Shown piece after piece: positions 33,660 through 42,791 of a DNA stretch of 64,000 nt. The notes under the pieces are model-generated. The model searched no databases, was not told the DNA's origin, and worked only from the letters and a program-made list of their open reading frames with translations. The stretch is taken from assembly GCA_003133325.1 (NCBI GenBank), contig PKXA01000111.1, forward strand, positions 62,001 through 126,000, given 5' to 3'. Every line of letters begins with the position of its first letter. Positions within the stretch are counted from its first letter, which is position 1. The stretch comes from Acidimicrobiaceae bacterium. Its GTDB lineage: Bacteria > Actinomycetota > Acidimicrobiia > Acidimicrobiales > RAAP-2. Both the position numbers and the translations under genes were made by a program.

Positions 33660-34862
33660 GTGGACATCGATGGTGCAGTGACCCTGATGCCGAATCGGTC
33701 CGGACCGCAGAGCCCGCCCCCGGCGCAGGTGGCACCGGACGGGCTCGATCAGTTCCGCGCCTCACTGACCAACTGGCTCAGCGCCAACCTCACCCCGGAG
33801 GTGGTGGCGTCCGGTCGTGGCGGCCTGGTGGTCGCCGAAACCATCGAGATCCTGAGGGCATGGAACCGCACCCTGGCCGATGCGGGGTGGGCGGCGATCT
33901 CATGGCCCGTCGAGTATGGCGGCCGCGACGCCACAGTTGGCGAGCAGTTGGCGTTCCATGAGGTGATGACCGAGGCTCAGGCCCCGGGCCCGGTGAACTC
34001 CATCGGCGTGGCCAACATTGCTCCCGCCATCTTGGCCTTCGGCACTTCCGAGCAAAAGGACAGGTATCTGGCACCCATGCTCCGAGGCGACGAGATCTGG
34101 TGCCAGGGCATGTCCGAGCCCGATGCCGGTTCCGACCTTGCCTCACTGAAGACCAGTGCCGTTGCCGACGATGGCGGGTTCGTCGTCAACGGGCAGAAGA
34201 CTTGGAACAGCCTCGGACAGTTCGCCGACTGGTGTCAGCTCTATGTACGTACCGACCCATCGGTCCCCAAGCACAAGGGCATCACGTGCCTTTTGGTCGA
34301 TATGAGATCCGCCGGCGTCGAGGTGAGACCGGTGCGGACCATGGCCGGTGATTCGAGCTTCTCCGAGATCTTCCTCACCGATGTGTGGGTGCCGAACACT
34401 GCGCTTCTCGGATCGATCCACCAGGGTTGGCGGGTGGCGATGACCACCCTCAGCCACGAGCGGGCCGGGGTGGCCCGCCTCCATCTGGGACTGACCGCCA
34501 GGTTCAACGAGCTGTTGGACGATGCCCGTTCGGCGGGGGTGGTGGCGACCCCCGTGCAGCGCGACCGGTTGGCCCGGCTCTTTGCCTACATCTCCGCCAT
34601 GCGGTGGATGACGACCCGTGAGTTGGCGGCGATCGGCGGCGGTGGCCAGGCGTCCCCGGCCAGGGGGAGCGTGGCCAAGCTCATGTGGGCCCAGGCGACC
34701 CAGGAGCTGGCCGGCCTGGCCGTGGACCTGCTCGGGACCGGTGCGCTGGCCGGCCCGTGGACGAAGAATCTGGCGGCAGCACCGGCGGTGTCGATCGCCG
34801 GCGGTACCAGCGAGATCAACCGGAACATCGTGGCGGAGCAAGGCCTGGGGCTACCCCGGTGA
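33660..34862 (+). CDS. Acyl-CoA dehydrogenase
   Basis: 400 aa, starting GTG after AGGGGGG. Fold markers: ISWPVEYGGRDATVGEQ near residue 80, CQGMSEPDAGSDLASLKTSA near 147 and TWNSLGQFADWCQLYVRTD near 181. At the usual Glu position near the C-terminus it reads SIAGGTSEINRN, so the MCAD-type base is missing, while LSHERAGVARL near 265 offers an isovaleryl-CoA-dehydrogenase-like Glu. Similar subunits in mycobacteria form heteromers that act on steroid-side-chain acyl-CoAs. Whether this one is homo- or heteromeric is unknown. Confidence 0.9.
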   Translation: MDIDGAVTLMPNRSGPQSPPPAQVAPDGLDQFRASLTNWLSANLTPEVVASGRGGLVVAETIEILRAWNRTLADAGWAAISWPVEYGGRDATVGEQLAFHEVMTEAQAPGPVNSIGVANIAPAILAFGTSEQKDRYLAPMLRGDEIWCQGMSEPDAGSDLASLKTSAVADDGGFVVNGQKTWNSLGQFADWCQLYVRTDPSVPKHKGITCLLVDMRSAGVEVRPVRTMAGDSSFSEIFLTDVWVPNTALLGSIHQGWRVAMTTLSHERAGVARLHLGLTARFNELLDDARSAGVVATPVQRDRLARLFAYISAMRWMTTRELAAIGGGGQASPARGSVAKLMWAQATQELAGLAVDLLGTGALAGPWTKNLAAAPAVSIAGGTSEINRNIVAEQGLGLPR

Positions 34863-34949
34863 GCGAGGTGTTCGCCGGGGACCTGTGCTGTCACCGATCC
34901 GCCCGGTTCGCCAGCTACGACCTGCAGGCCGATGAAAGAGAGGGACACC

Positions 34950-35774
34950 ATGACATCAGTGTGGGATTACGAGGGCAGACGAGTCATTGTCAGTGGCGGC
35001 GGGGGTGCCGGCATGGGTGCGGCGACCGTCCGGGAGTTGGGCCAACTCGGCGCCGAGATCCACGTCATCGACCTGAAGGAACCGCCGGTGGACGTGGCCA
35101 GCTACCAGTGCGTGGACCTGCGTGACCCCGATGCCATCGCCGGCGCCGTCGAGATGGTCGGGGGAACGATCGATGCATTGTTCAACTGCGCCGGTCTCCC
35201 CGGGGGACGGTTCTCCGATTACGACACCATGCTGGTGAACTTCGCGGCCATGCGACATCTGACCGATCTGGTGGTGCCGCACATGGGGGAGGGAGCGGCC
35301 ATTGCCAATATCTCTTCGGGCGCGGGCGCGGCGTGGATGACCAACATCGCCAAGTGGATGCCCTTGGTCACCTGCGACGGCTTTGCCGCGACGTCCCGTT
35401 GGCTGAAGGACCATCCCGAGGAGATCGCAAGTGGGTACTCGCCCTCCAAGGAGGCCATCATCGTCTGGACGATCTGGCGGTCGTTCGAGTTGGGCAAGTC
35501 GGGGATCCGCATCAACTGCACCAGTCCCGGACCGACCGATACCCCGATGATGCCGGACTTCGAGGAGCAGGTGGGCAAGGCCTTCATGGACAACTATCCG
35601 ATCCCGTTGGGACACCGGGCCACGCCCGAGGAGCAGGCCTACCCGCTCATCTTCCTGAACTCGCGGGCGGCTTCAGCCATCACCGGCGAGAACATCCTCA
35701 CCGATGGGGGCACCATGGGAGCCATGACGGTGGGCACCATGGACATATCGGCGTTCGGGGCCTTCCCCGAATGA
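34950..35774 (+). CDS. Short-chain dehydrogenase/reductase
   Basis: 274 aa from the ATG of MTSVWDYEGRRVIV, with AGAGAGGG upstream. The nucleotide motif is VSGGGGAGMGAATVREL near residue 15 (SGGGGAGMG, a glycine-rich version of TGxxxGxG). IDALFNCAGLP matches the NAG strand, ISSGAGAAW carries the catalytic Ser and GYSPSKEAI the Tyr-x3-Lys. It oxidises or reduces a hydroxyl/keto group, likely of a CoA ester or a cyclic alcohol. Overlaps the following thioesterase gene (ATGA). Confidence 0.9.
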   Translation: MTSVWDYEGRRVIVSGGGGAGMGAATVRELGQLGAEIHVIDLKEPPVDVASYQCVDLRDPDAIAGAVEMVGGTIDALFNCAGLPGGRFSDYDTMLVNFAAMRHLTDLVVPHMGEGAAIANISSGAGAAWMTNIAKWMPLVTCDGFAATSRWLKDHPEEIASGYSPSKEAIIVWTIWRSFELGKSGIRINCTSPGPTDTPMMPDFEEQVGKAFMDNYPIPLGHRATPEEQAYPLIFLNSRAASAITGENILTDGGTMGAMTVGTMDISAFGAFPE

Positions 35775-36628
35775 ACGAGATTCCCGAGGCGTTTCGCCTC
35801 GAGCAGGTGGGGGAGCACCGGTTCCGGGCATCGAGCATCGGTGACCCGACGGTGCACGACGTGGTATTCGGTGGCCAGATCATGGCGCAGATGATCCTCG
35901 CAGCCGGCTTGGGCTCGGCGGGCAAGGACGTCACGTCCATCCACACCATCTTCGCCCGCAGTGCCAGCCTTTCGGTGCCCATCGATATCGAGGTGGACGT
36001 GATGCACGATGGGCGCACCCTCGGCAGTGAGACGGTCACCGTGCGCCAGGGGGACCGGTTGTGTGCCCGTGGGCTCGTCCTCCGGCACGCCGAGGAGCCC
36101 GATCTCATCCGTCACCAGCCCCCCATGCCCGAGGTCGACGGCCCCGACATGGCCCCGGCCACCGGGCAGGACATGCTGGTGGCCCCGGGGACCGAACTTC
36201 GGGTGGTCGGAGGTGTGAACACCTGGGACCCAGAGTCTCCGGTGGGTGCTGCCGAGCTGTTCGTCTGGATCCGGCTCCCGGCCGGCCTCGGCGACTTCAC
36301 CCTCACCCAGGCCATGTTGGCCTACGCCACCGACGGGTTTCTCATCGGCACGGCCATGCGTCCCCATGCCGGCATCGGTCAGAATATGGCCCACCGTTCC
36401 ATTGCCACCGGCGTGGTATCGCACACTCTTACCTTCCACGACCGCTTCGAGGCCGGAGTGTGGCTGCTGATGGCCCATGAGGGCGCCTATGCCGGACGAG
36501 GCCGAAGTTATGGAAGGGCTCACGTCTTCACCGAGGACGGCAGGGCGGTGGCGTCGTTCGTCCAGGAGAGCCTCATCCGCGCTGCCCACCCAGAGGGAAG
36601 CACATCCACCACAGGGAGAAGGAATTGA
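35771..36628 (+). CDS. Acyl-CoA thioesterase II (TesB-like double hotdog)
   Basis: 285 aa starting at the ATG overlapping the SDR stop. N-terminal hotdog: RASSIGDPTVHDVVFGGQIMAQ near residues 20-40; C-terminal hotdog with AYATDGFLIGTAMRPHAG near 195, which carries the catalytic Asp region. Family members hydrolyse medium- to long-chain acyl-CoA. The stop overlaps the aldehyde dehydrogenase start (TGATG), so SDR, thioesterase and aldehyde dehydrogenase are one operon. Together they could release or recycle CoA at the end of a side-chain pathway. Confidence 0.88.
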   Translation: MNEIPEAFRLEQVGEHRFRASSIGDPTVHDVVFGGQIMAQMILAAGLGSAGKDVTSIHTIFARSASLSVPIDIEVDVMHDGRTLGSETVTVRQGDRLCARGLVLRHAEEPDLIRHQPPMPEVDGPDMAPATGQDMLVAPGTELRVVGGVNTWDPESPVGAAELFVWIRLPAGLGDFTLTQAMLAYATDGFLIGTAMRPHAGIGQNMAHRSIATGVVSHTLTFHDRFEAGVWLLMAHEGAYAGRGRSYGRAHVFTEDGRAVASFVQESLIRAAHPEGSTSTTGRRN

Positions 36629-38130
36629 TGACGAATCAGAACGACACGCCGGCCGGACCCACCGGAGAGACCCGGATGCTCATCGACGGCGAGCTGGTTC
36701 CGGCCGCCTCGGGCAAGCAATTCGACAATGTCAATCCGGCCACCGAGGGCGTGCTCGGTCAGGTGGCCGACGCCGGTCACGAGGACATGGACCGTGCCAT
36801 CGGAAGCGCCCGCCGGGCCTTTGACGAGACGGGCTGGGCCACCGACAAGAAGTTCCGCCAGCGGTGCCTGGCTCAACTGCAGGATGCACTCGAAGAGGAA
36901 CACGAGTTGCTCCGGGCCGAGCTGGTGGCCGAAGTGGGGACCCCTGTGCTTCTGACCTACGGACCTCAACTCGACGCTCCCCTGGCCGAGGGCCTGACAT
37001 GGCCGGCCCGGTTCATCGACGAGTTCCCCTGGGAGCGCGACCTTCCTGAGGGGACGGCGTTCGGCACCCGTAGCTGGCGCAAGGTGGTCAAGGAGGCGGC
37101 CGGGGTGGTGGCGGCCATCGTGCCGTGGAACTACCCCTTCGAGGTGACCATCAACAAGCTGGGCCAAGCGTTGGCCACCGGCAACTCGGTGATCCTGAAG
37201 GCGGCCCCCCTCACGCCGTGGAACGCTACCCGCATCGGTCGGCTGGTGGCGGAGAAGACCGACATCCCGGCCGGGATCCTTCAGGTGGTGACCACATCGG
37301 ACAACACGGTGGCCGAGGACCTCGTCACCGACCCACGGGTCGATCTGGTGTCCTTCACCGGTTCCACCGCGGTGGGCCGGCGCATCATGGAGAAAGGGGC
37401 ACCCACCCTGAAGCGGCTGTTCCTCGAGCTCGGGGGCAAGTCGGCCGACATCGTGTTGGAGGACGCCGACTTCGCCGCCAAGCTGTCCATGGCCTGGACG
37501 GTGTGCGTCCACGGCGGGCAGGGATGCGTGATGCTCACCCGGATGCTGCTGCCGCGGTCCCGGTACGACGAGGGAATTGCCGCCATGGAAGAGGGATTTC
37601 GGACCATGGCCTACGGGGACCCGACCGATGCGTCCAACCTGCAGGGGCCGCAGATCAGCGCTGCCCAACGCCAGCGGGTGCTGGACCTCATCGAGTCCGG
37701 CGTGGACGAGGGAGCTCGGGTGGTGGTGGGTGGTGGGCGTCCGGCCCACCTGGACAAGGGGTTCTATGTGGAGCCGACCCTGATCGCCGACGTCGACAAT
37801 TCGATGAGAATCGCCCAGGAGGAGATATTCGGGCCCGTCCTGGTGGTGGTGCCTTTCGAGGACGACGACGACGCAGTCCGCATTGCCAATGAGAATCAGT
37901 ATGGGCTCGGTTGTGGTGTGACCTCCGGCTCGGAGGAACGGGCACTGTCGGTGGCGAGAAGGATCCGGGCCGGAACCGCCTCGGTGAACGGGGGGGTGTG
38001 GTACGGAGCCGATGCCCCCTTCGGTGGCTACAAGGCCAGTGGCGTCGGCAGGCAGAACGGGCTGGAGGGATTCGAGCAGTACACGGAGACCAAAACGATC
38101 GCCGGCGGGTTGCCACCACTATCCCAATAG
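36628..38130 (+). CDS. NAD(P)-dependent aldehyde dehydrogenase
   Basis: 500 aa. The active-site Cys lies in HGGQGCVMLTRMLLPRS near residue 292 and the general-base Glu in LFLELGGKSADIVLED near 268. IVPWNYPFEVTINKLGQALA and VTTSDNTVAEDLVTDP are the NAD-binding core. The start ATG overlaps the thioesterase stop. It oxidises an aldehyde to an acid (or acyl-CoA) and shares the general catabolic role with the second aldehyde dehydrogenase at 49.8 kb. Confidence 0.92.
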   Translation: MTNQNDTPAGPTGETRMLIDGELVPAASGKQFDNVNPATEGVLGQVADAGHEDMDRAIGSARRAFDETGWATDKKFRQRCLAQLQDALEEEHELLRAELVAEVGTPVLLTYGPQLDAPLAEGLTWPARFIDEFPWERDLPEGTAFGTRSWRKVVKEAAGVVAAIVPWNYPFEVTINKLGQALATGNSVILKAAPLTPWNATRIGRLVAEKTDIPAGILQVVTTSDNTVAEDLVTDPRVDLVSFTGSTAVGRRIMEKGAPTLKRLFLELGGKSADIVLEDADFAAKLSMAWTVCVHGGQGCVMLTRMLLPRSRYDEGIAAMEEGFRTMAYGDPTDASNLQGPQISAAQRQRVLDLIESGVDEGARVVVGGGRPAHLDKGFYVEPTLIADVDNSMRIAQEEIFGPVLVVVPFEDDDDAVRIANENQYGLGCGVTSGSEERALSVARRIRAGTASVNGGVWYGADAPFGGYKASGVGRQNGLEGFEQYTETKTIAGGLPPLSQ

Positions 38131-38185
38131 TTCGTACCAGGACCGTGAGGTCGTCGAAGCGTCCGCCGTCGAAAAGGAGAACACA

Positions 38186-39403
38186 GTGAAGGGCATCATG
38201 AGCGGTATCCGAGTGGTCGAGGTGGCGGCATGGACCTACGTGCCGATAGCCGGGGCGGTCCTGGCCGAGTGGGGTGCCGATGTCATCAAGATCGAGCACC
38301 CCGAGGTCGGTGACCCCCAACGAGGCCTGGTGAACTCCGGGCTGGTCCCCAGCGGGCCGGGCGGGGTCAACCACATGATGGAGCTGCCCAACCGGGGGAA
38401 GCGCAGTGTCGGCCTCAATCTGAAGACCGAAGAAGGTCACGCCCTCCTCCTCAAGTTGGTGGAGAGCGCCGATGTCTTCTTGACCAATTTCCGTCCGCAG
38501 GCCCGCGCCAAACTGAAGATCGACGCGGAGGACATCCGGGCCGTCAACCCCGACATCATTTATGTGCGGGGCTCGGGCAACGGCCAACGCGGGCCGGAGT
38601 CGGAGAGGGGTGGGTATGACAACTGCACCTTCTGGGGACGTGGAGGTTCGGCCGACATCCTCAGTGCCCCCGGGGAGTACCCGACGAGCCAGCCGGGACC
38701 GGGATACGGGGATGTCATCGGAGGCCTGACCATTGCCGGCGGGGTATCGGCGGCCCTCTTCCACCGCCAGCGGACCGGGGAAGCTGTCACCGTCGACAAT
38801 TCGTTGTTGGCCAACGGCATCTGGGCCACCGGGGCGACCGTGTTGGCCGCCGACCTCTTCGGGTTCAGCCGCATGCCACGCGGGGACCGGACCAAGATGC
38901 CGAATCCGCTGGTCAATAACTACAAGACCAAGGACGACCGCTTCCTGTCCCTCATCATGCTCGAATCAGACAGGTTCTGGGCCGACCTGGTCATCAAGAT
39001 CGGTCGACCGGAGTTGGCCGATGATCCCCGCTTCGCGGACTCGGTGGTGCGGGCCCAGAACTGTCAGGAGTGTGTCATCACCCTCGACGAGATCTTCGCC
39101 GGTCGCACCCTTGACGAGTGGAAGCCGATCCTTCTCGAGGTGGAAGGGGTGTGGGCTCCGGTGCAGACGGCCAGCGAGTTGTTGGAGGACCCCCAGGTCC
39201 TCGCCAACGACTACATCCGCGAGGTCACCTCGGCGTCGGGGACGACCTTCCACATGGTGGCGTCACCGCTGCAGTTCAATGAGCAAGCGCCGGACCTCAC
39301 CCGGGCACCCGACCACGGGGAACACACCGACCAGGTCCTCGAGGAGTTGGGCCTGGACATGGACGCCATCCTCGATCTCAAACTGAAGGGGGCCGTGCTC
39401 TGA
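38186..39403 (+). CDS. Class III CoA-transferase (CaiB/BaiF)
   Basis: 405 aa starting at GTG behind AAAGGAGA; the track's longer N-terminus is not supported. Characteristic sequences: VVEVAAWTYVPIAGAVLAEWGADVIKIEHPEVGDP near the start, VFLTNFRPQARAKLKID near residue 95, and PGYGDVIGGLTIAGGVSAAL near 175, where the catalytic Asp is expected (GYGD). It moves CoA between an acyl-CoA and a free acid. Follows the aldehyde dehydrogenase by 55 bp; convergent with the enoyl-CoA hydratase. Confidence 0.9.
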   Translation: MKGIMSGIRVVEVAAWTYVPIAGAVLAEWGADVIKIEHPEVGDPQRGLVNSGLVPSGPGGVNHMMELPNRGKRSVGLNLKTEEGHALLLKLVESADVFLTNFRPQARAKLKIDAEDIRAVNPDIIYVRGSGNGQRGPESERGGYDNCTFWGRGGSADILSAPGEYPTSQPGPGYGDVIGGLTIAGGVSAALFHRQRTGEAVTVDNSLLANGIWATGATVLAADLFGFSRMPRGDRTKMPNPLVNNYKTKDDRFLSLIMLESDRFWADLVIKIGRPELADDPRFADSVVRAQNCQECVITLDEIFAGRTLDEWKPILLEVEGVWAPVQTASELLEDPQVLANDYIREVTSASGTTFHMVASPLQFNEQAPDLTRAPDHGEHTDQVLEELGLDMDAILDLKLKGAVL

Positions 39404-39408
39404 TCAGG

Positions 39409-40224
39409 TCAGCGGAGATGCCAGTCAATTCGTGTGCCCGACGAGAAGCGCTCCTGGCCCTCGGCCAGGGTGGCGGCATCGGTTCCGATGTTGGTGAACA
39501 AGTAGGCGTGATCAAGTGCTTGACGCCGGGTCAGCTCCAGTCCGGTCCACAGGGCCCGAACGGTGCCCTGCACCGCCAGGGCAGGTTGACCGGCGATGGC
39601 GCCGGCCGCCCACGCCGTCCGGGAGTGGAGCTCGGCGGAAGGCACGACTTCGGAGACCAGGCCGACCTGGTGGGCCCGGTTCGCCGACATGCGTTCGTGG
39701 GCACCGAGCAGCGACAGTCGCGCAACCTCCTGGAACGGCATCTTGTGAAGCAGAAAGATGGGTTCGAAGGCGGCAGGCATGCCGTAGGTGACATGCGGGT
39801 CGAAAAAGGTGGCGTGATCGGCGGCAATGATGAAGTCCACTTCGCCGAGGAGGTAGAAGGCCCCTCCGCACGCCATACCGTTGACAGCGGCGATCACCGG
39901 CTTCCAGAGGTCATTGGATTTGGGGCAGACGCTCTTGCCCGGGTCGTCGAAGTCCCAGGGCGTGTTGTAGCCGGGGAGCTTTCCTGGGGGCAGGCCGTCC
40001 ATCGATTCGATCTGACCACGGTCCAGGCCGGTGCAGAATGCCTTCTCACCACTTCCGGTGAGCACCACGCAGCGGACATCGTCGTTCTTCCGAAGCATCG
40101 ACCACAGTTCCCGGAGTTCGATCTGCATCACCGAGTCGAAGGCGTTATAGGCCTCGGGGCGATTGAGGGTGACCCATGCCACGCCGTCTGATTCTTCGTA
40201 GAGGAGGGTCTCTCGTTTGGACAT
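39409..40224 (-). CDS. Enoyl-CoA hydratase/isomerase family protein
   Basis: 271 aa from the ATG of MSKRETLLYEE; the track start 46 codons earlier lacks support. FCTGLDRGQIESMDGLPPG near residue 60 and GMACGGAFYLLGEVDFIIAADH near 105 are the two oxyanion segments; GLDRG replaces the usual GHDL. YGMPAAFEPIFLLHKMPF is in the region of the catalytic acids. Crotonase function on an acyl-CoA is expected. A TAGCAT -10 immediately upstream (7 nt) implies a leaderless transcript. Single gene on the minus strand between the CoA-transferase and the P450. Confidence 0.88.
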   Translation of the reverse strand: MSKRETLLYEESDGVAWVTLNRPEAYNAFDSVMQIELRELWSMLRKNDDVRCVVLTGSGEKAFCTGLDRGQIESMDGLPPGKLPGYNTPWDFDDPGKSVCPKSNDLWKPVIAAVNGMACGGAFYLLGEVDFIIAADHATFFDPHVTYGMPAAFEPIFLLHKMPFQEVARLSLLGAHERMSANRAHQVGLVSEVVPSAELHSRTAWAAGAIAGQPALAVQGTVRALWTGLELTRRQALDHAYLFTNIGTDAATLAEGQERFSSGTRIDWHLR

Positions 40225-40231
40225 GGCCGCG

Positions 40232-40237
40232 ATGCTA
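40232..40237 (-). promoter_or_regulatory. -10 hexamer TAGCAT of a predicted leaderless promoter (minus strand)
   Basis: The reverse complement reads TAGCAT, 7 nt before the ATG of the minus-strand enoyl-CoA hydratase, with no Shine-Dalgarno between. Confidence 0.45.
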
Positions 40238-40293
40238 TCCGTGGCCGATCGAGGGGCTGTCGTTCCGGCCCCCGGAAGAAGGGATGGAGCGCC

Positions 40294-41553
40294 ATGGGTG
40301 ACGTTGAACCGACCGCGGCCGACTTTGACCCCCATGCCGAAAGCTACCTGGATGACCGCCACGCCACCTGGGCCGCACTGCGACGATGCCCGGTTTCACG
40401 CAGCCCCCACTACGGGGGATTCTGGGTGGTGAGTGGGTACGACGAGGTGGCCCAGGTGGCCCGGGACGACGCCACATTCTCGAGCCGGTACGAGCCGGCG
40501 TCGGTCGGCGGTCTCGACTACCTGGGGATCACCGGGATCCCGCGGGCCCGGGGCATCCCACAAGCCGGCATTGCCGAAGCCGACCGGGACGTGCACGTTG
40601 CCCTCCGGCGACTCCTCAATCCGTTTCTTCTTCCCGCCGCCATCGAGGCTCTCACCCCATTCATGGAGGAGACGACCACCTGGTTCCTCGACCAGAAGAT
40701 CGGTGACGGCCAGATGGACATGGTGCTCGATTTCGCCAATCCGGTTCCGGCCGTCATCACCATGCAGCTGATTGGTCTCCCCTGTGACCAGTGGGCCCGG
40801 TATGCGGAGGTCTTCCATGGAACCGTGGCCTACGGCACACGAACGCCTCAACATCGCCAGGCCTTGGCCCTCATCCCGGCCATGGTGACCGAGCTGGTGG
40901 CTGCAGTGGAGGAACGGAGGCGGAAACCCCAAGCCGACATCCTCACCGAGCTGACCCGTCTGCGACTGGACGATGGCCGCTTGCTCACCGACGAGCAGAT
41001 CGGATCCGTGCTGTGGAACCTGGTCGGCGGAGGCCTGGACACCACCACGTCATTGACATCCCTGGCCCTGCACCACCTCAACACCGATGCCGGGGCACGG
41101 CGGCGATTGGTCGAGAATCCGGACCTTCTTCCCACCGCAACCGAGGAGTACCTCCGTTTCTTCTGTGTCAACGAGACGCTCACCCGCACGGTCACCAAGG
41201 ACACCGAACTCGGGGGCCGGCACCTTCAACGGGGCGACTACCTGATGTTGAGTTGGTTGTCCGCCAATCTCGACGAGAAGGTGTTCGACGACGCCGAGGA
41301 GCTGGTGCTGGATCGCGCCCCCAACCGCCACCTGGCCTTCGGGGTCGGGGCACACCGGTGCATCGGCATGCATATGGCGCGAACTCTCTTCCGGATCATG
41401 ATGCGTGAAGTACTGAGACGGATCCCCGACTATCAGATCGACATAGATGCAACCCGCTTCTATCAGGGAAACCCCGAGCTCACAGGGGTCGTCACCATGC
41501 CGACCACCTTCACTCCGGGAGCCATCACCGGTCGATCCGGGCCGCCGTTCTGA
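40294..41553 (+). CDS. Cytochrome P450 monooxygenase
   Basis: 419 aa. The heme-thiolate motif is HLAFGVGAHRCIGMHMAR near residue 348, the I-helix is LVGGGLDTTTSLTSLAL near 243 (GGLDTT in place of AGxDTT), and the K-helix ExxR is in EEYLRFF near 290. The opening HAESYLDDRHATWAALRRCP is typical of soluble bacterial P450s. It hydroxylates a hydrophobic substrate using electrons from a [3Fe-4S] ferredoxin. AAGGG occurs upstream of the start. The gene stands between a divergent enoyl-CoA hydratase and a long intergenic stretch. Confidence 0.92.
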   Translation: MGDVEPTAADFDPHAESYLDDRHATWAALRRCPVSRSPHYGGFWVVSGYDEVAQVARDDATFSSRYEPASVGGLDYLGITGIPRARGIPQAGIAEADRDVHVALRRLLNPFLLPAAIEALTPFMEETTTWFLDQKIGDGQMDMVLDFANPVPAVITMQLIGLPCDQWARYAEVFHGTVAYGTRTPQHRQALALIPAMVTELVAAVEERRRKPQADILTELTRLRLDDGRLLTDEQIGSVLWNLVGGGLDTTTSLTSLALHHLNTDAGARRRLVENPDLLPTATEEYLRFFCVNETLTRTVTKDTELGGRHLQRGDYLMLSWLSANLDEKVFDDAEELVLDRAPNRHLAFGVGAHRCIGMHMARTLFRIMMREVLRRIPDYQIDIDATRFYQGNPELTGVVTMPTTFTPGAITGRSGPPF

Positions 41554-42293
41554 TGGATGAGCCGACCTGGGTGGAGATCCTTAAAAAAGTAGGTGGCGAC
41601 CCTGGCATGCGAAGGCCGCATCCACGAAGCTCGCTCGGCACGGCGCGACATCGTCGGCGGCTGATGGCCTCCCGCATGGCGGTGCTGAGCGCGCCGATGG
41701 GTTCGAGGCCGATCGCCATCGGCGGCGGTCACTCTCCGTGGTGCGGCGGAGGGGACGGGAGGGGATGGGAGCCACGTTCGTTCCACGTCGCGGCGAAAGC
41801 GGTTCCTGTGATCGGCAAAGTGCCACGCAGCGTGTTGGTCTCATCCGTAGATGCGCAATTTGCAACCGATGCCAATTCGCCGCGACGTGGAACGAAACCA
41901 ACGTGAAGGCGTTCCCGGTGCGGCCAATATCGACCACCGGGAAGCCATCGCCGGTGGTGGGGTGGATCCGCTGCGATGATGCCGGCTACGCCAATCTGCC
42001 TGGGCTCCCCGCCTGGCGGGCCGGCAAGCGGCCGAAGGGGGGGTGCCCGATTTCGCCGCTGGAGGCCGGGCACGCCCTCTCGTCCCGGCTGAAGGCAAAC
42101 CTGGGTGAGCGGTACCGGCGGATCTCACCTCCTTGGGCGGGGTGGCATCCGGCCGGGTGGGACTGACCGGTCGCCATCCGGTAACTGCCGGCCGGCGCGC
42201 TAGGTTCGCGGCGGCGCCCGGCGGCGCGAGATTCCTGTCGCCGGTCCGGCCGGGTCATGGTGCGCAACTATTCGAAGACAAGGGAGGACTGAG
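41554..42293. other. Long intergenic stretch with no supported gene
   Basis: About 740 bp between the P450 stop and the MaoC-like gene. ORFs listed here (77-142 aa, both strands) have no recognisable domain, no ribosome-binding site and are mutually overlapping. The stretch contains a 120-bp element with 21-bp inverted ends (separate entry). The last 30 bp include an AAGGGAGG ribosome-binding site for the next gene. Confidence 0.55.
41777..41896. repeat. 120-bp element bounded by perfect 21-bp inverted repeats
   Basis: TTCGTTCCACGTCGCGGCGA(A) at 41777-41797 is the exact reverse complement of the sequence at 41876-41896; all 21 bases match. The 78-bp interior is non-coding. Size and structure match a MITE-type non-autonomous element or a large attenuator-like hairpin. 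No second copy is visible in this window and no clear target-site duplication flanks it. Confidence 0.6.
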
Positions 42294-42791
42294 GTGCCGC
42301 AAAGCGTCCTGAGTGAGATAATCGGCCAGCCGACGGGAAAATCGGTGGTGACCGTGGAGCGCGGGCATCTGGCCACGTTTGCCGGGGCCGTGAAAGACGC
42401 CAGCCCGGTGTATCGGGACCCGCGGGCGGCCACCGAGGCCGGCCTGGCTGGGATCCCGGCGCCTCCGACCTATCCGTTCGTCATGGAGAACTTCGGTGTC
42501 TTTCCCGAGCTACAGCCGTCTGATGCACCTACCGGCAATCCGATGGTGTCGGTGCTCGGTCCGCTGATGGCCAAAGGCGGCCTCATTCTCCACGGAGAAC
42601 AGGAGTTCACCTACCACCGGCCGATCTTTGCCGGGGACGTTCTCGAAGGCGAAGGCAAGGTGGTCGACGCGTATCAAAAGGAGTCCAAGGGCAAGACGAT
42701 GACCTTCGTAGTGGTGGAGACGGTGTGGACCGATCAGGCCACCGGGGATCCCGTCTGCACCTCGCGTATGAACATCATCCACCGGATCTGA
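42294..42791 (+). CDS. MaoC-like (FAS1-type) dehydratase N-terminal domain protein
   Basis: 165 aa starting GTG after AAGGGAGG. MPQSVLSEIIGQPTGKSVVTVERG then ATFAGAVKDASPVYRDP and GIPAPPTYPFVMENFG match the hotdog domain of HadA/HadC-type (3R)-hydroxyacyl dehydratases (MaoC_dehydrat_N). Such subunits pair with a second MaoC-fold protein carrying the catalytic Asp-His. A matching second subunit lies at 44.2 kb. The stop overlaps the following enoyl-CoA hydratase start (TGATG). Confidence 0.85.
   Translation: MPQSVLSEIIGQPTGKSVVTVERGHLATFAGAVKDASPVYRDPRAATEAGLAGIPAPPTYPFVMENFGVFPELQPSDAPTGNPMVSVLGPLMAKGGLILHGEQEFTYHRPIFAGDVLEGEGKVVDAYQKESKGKTMTFVVVETVWTDQATGDPVCTSRMNIIHRI

Noticed and set aside
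41581-42267. Small ORFs in the long gap after the P450 (93-142 aa, both strands)
   Set aside because: Several run through the inverted-repeat element and overlap each other; no domain or ribosome-binding site supports them.
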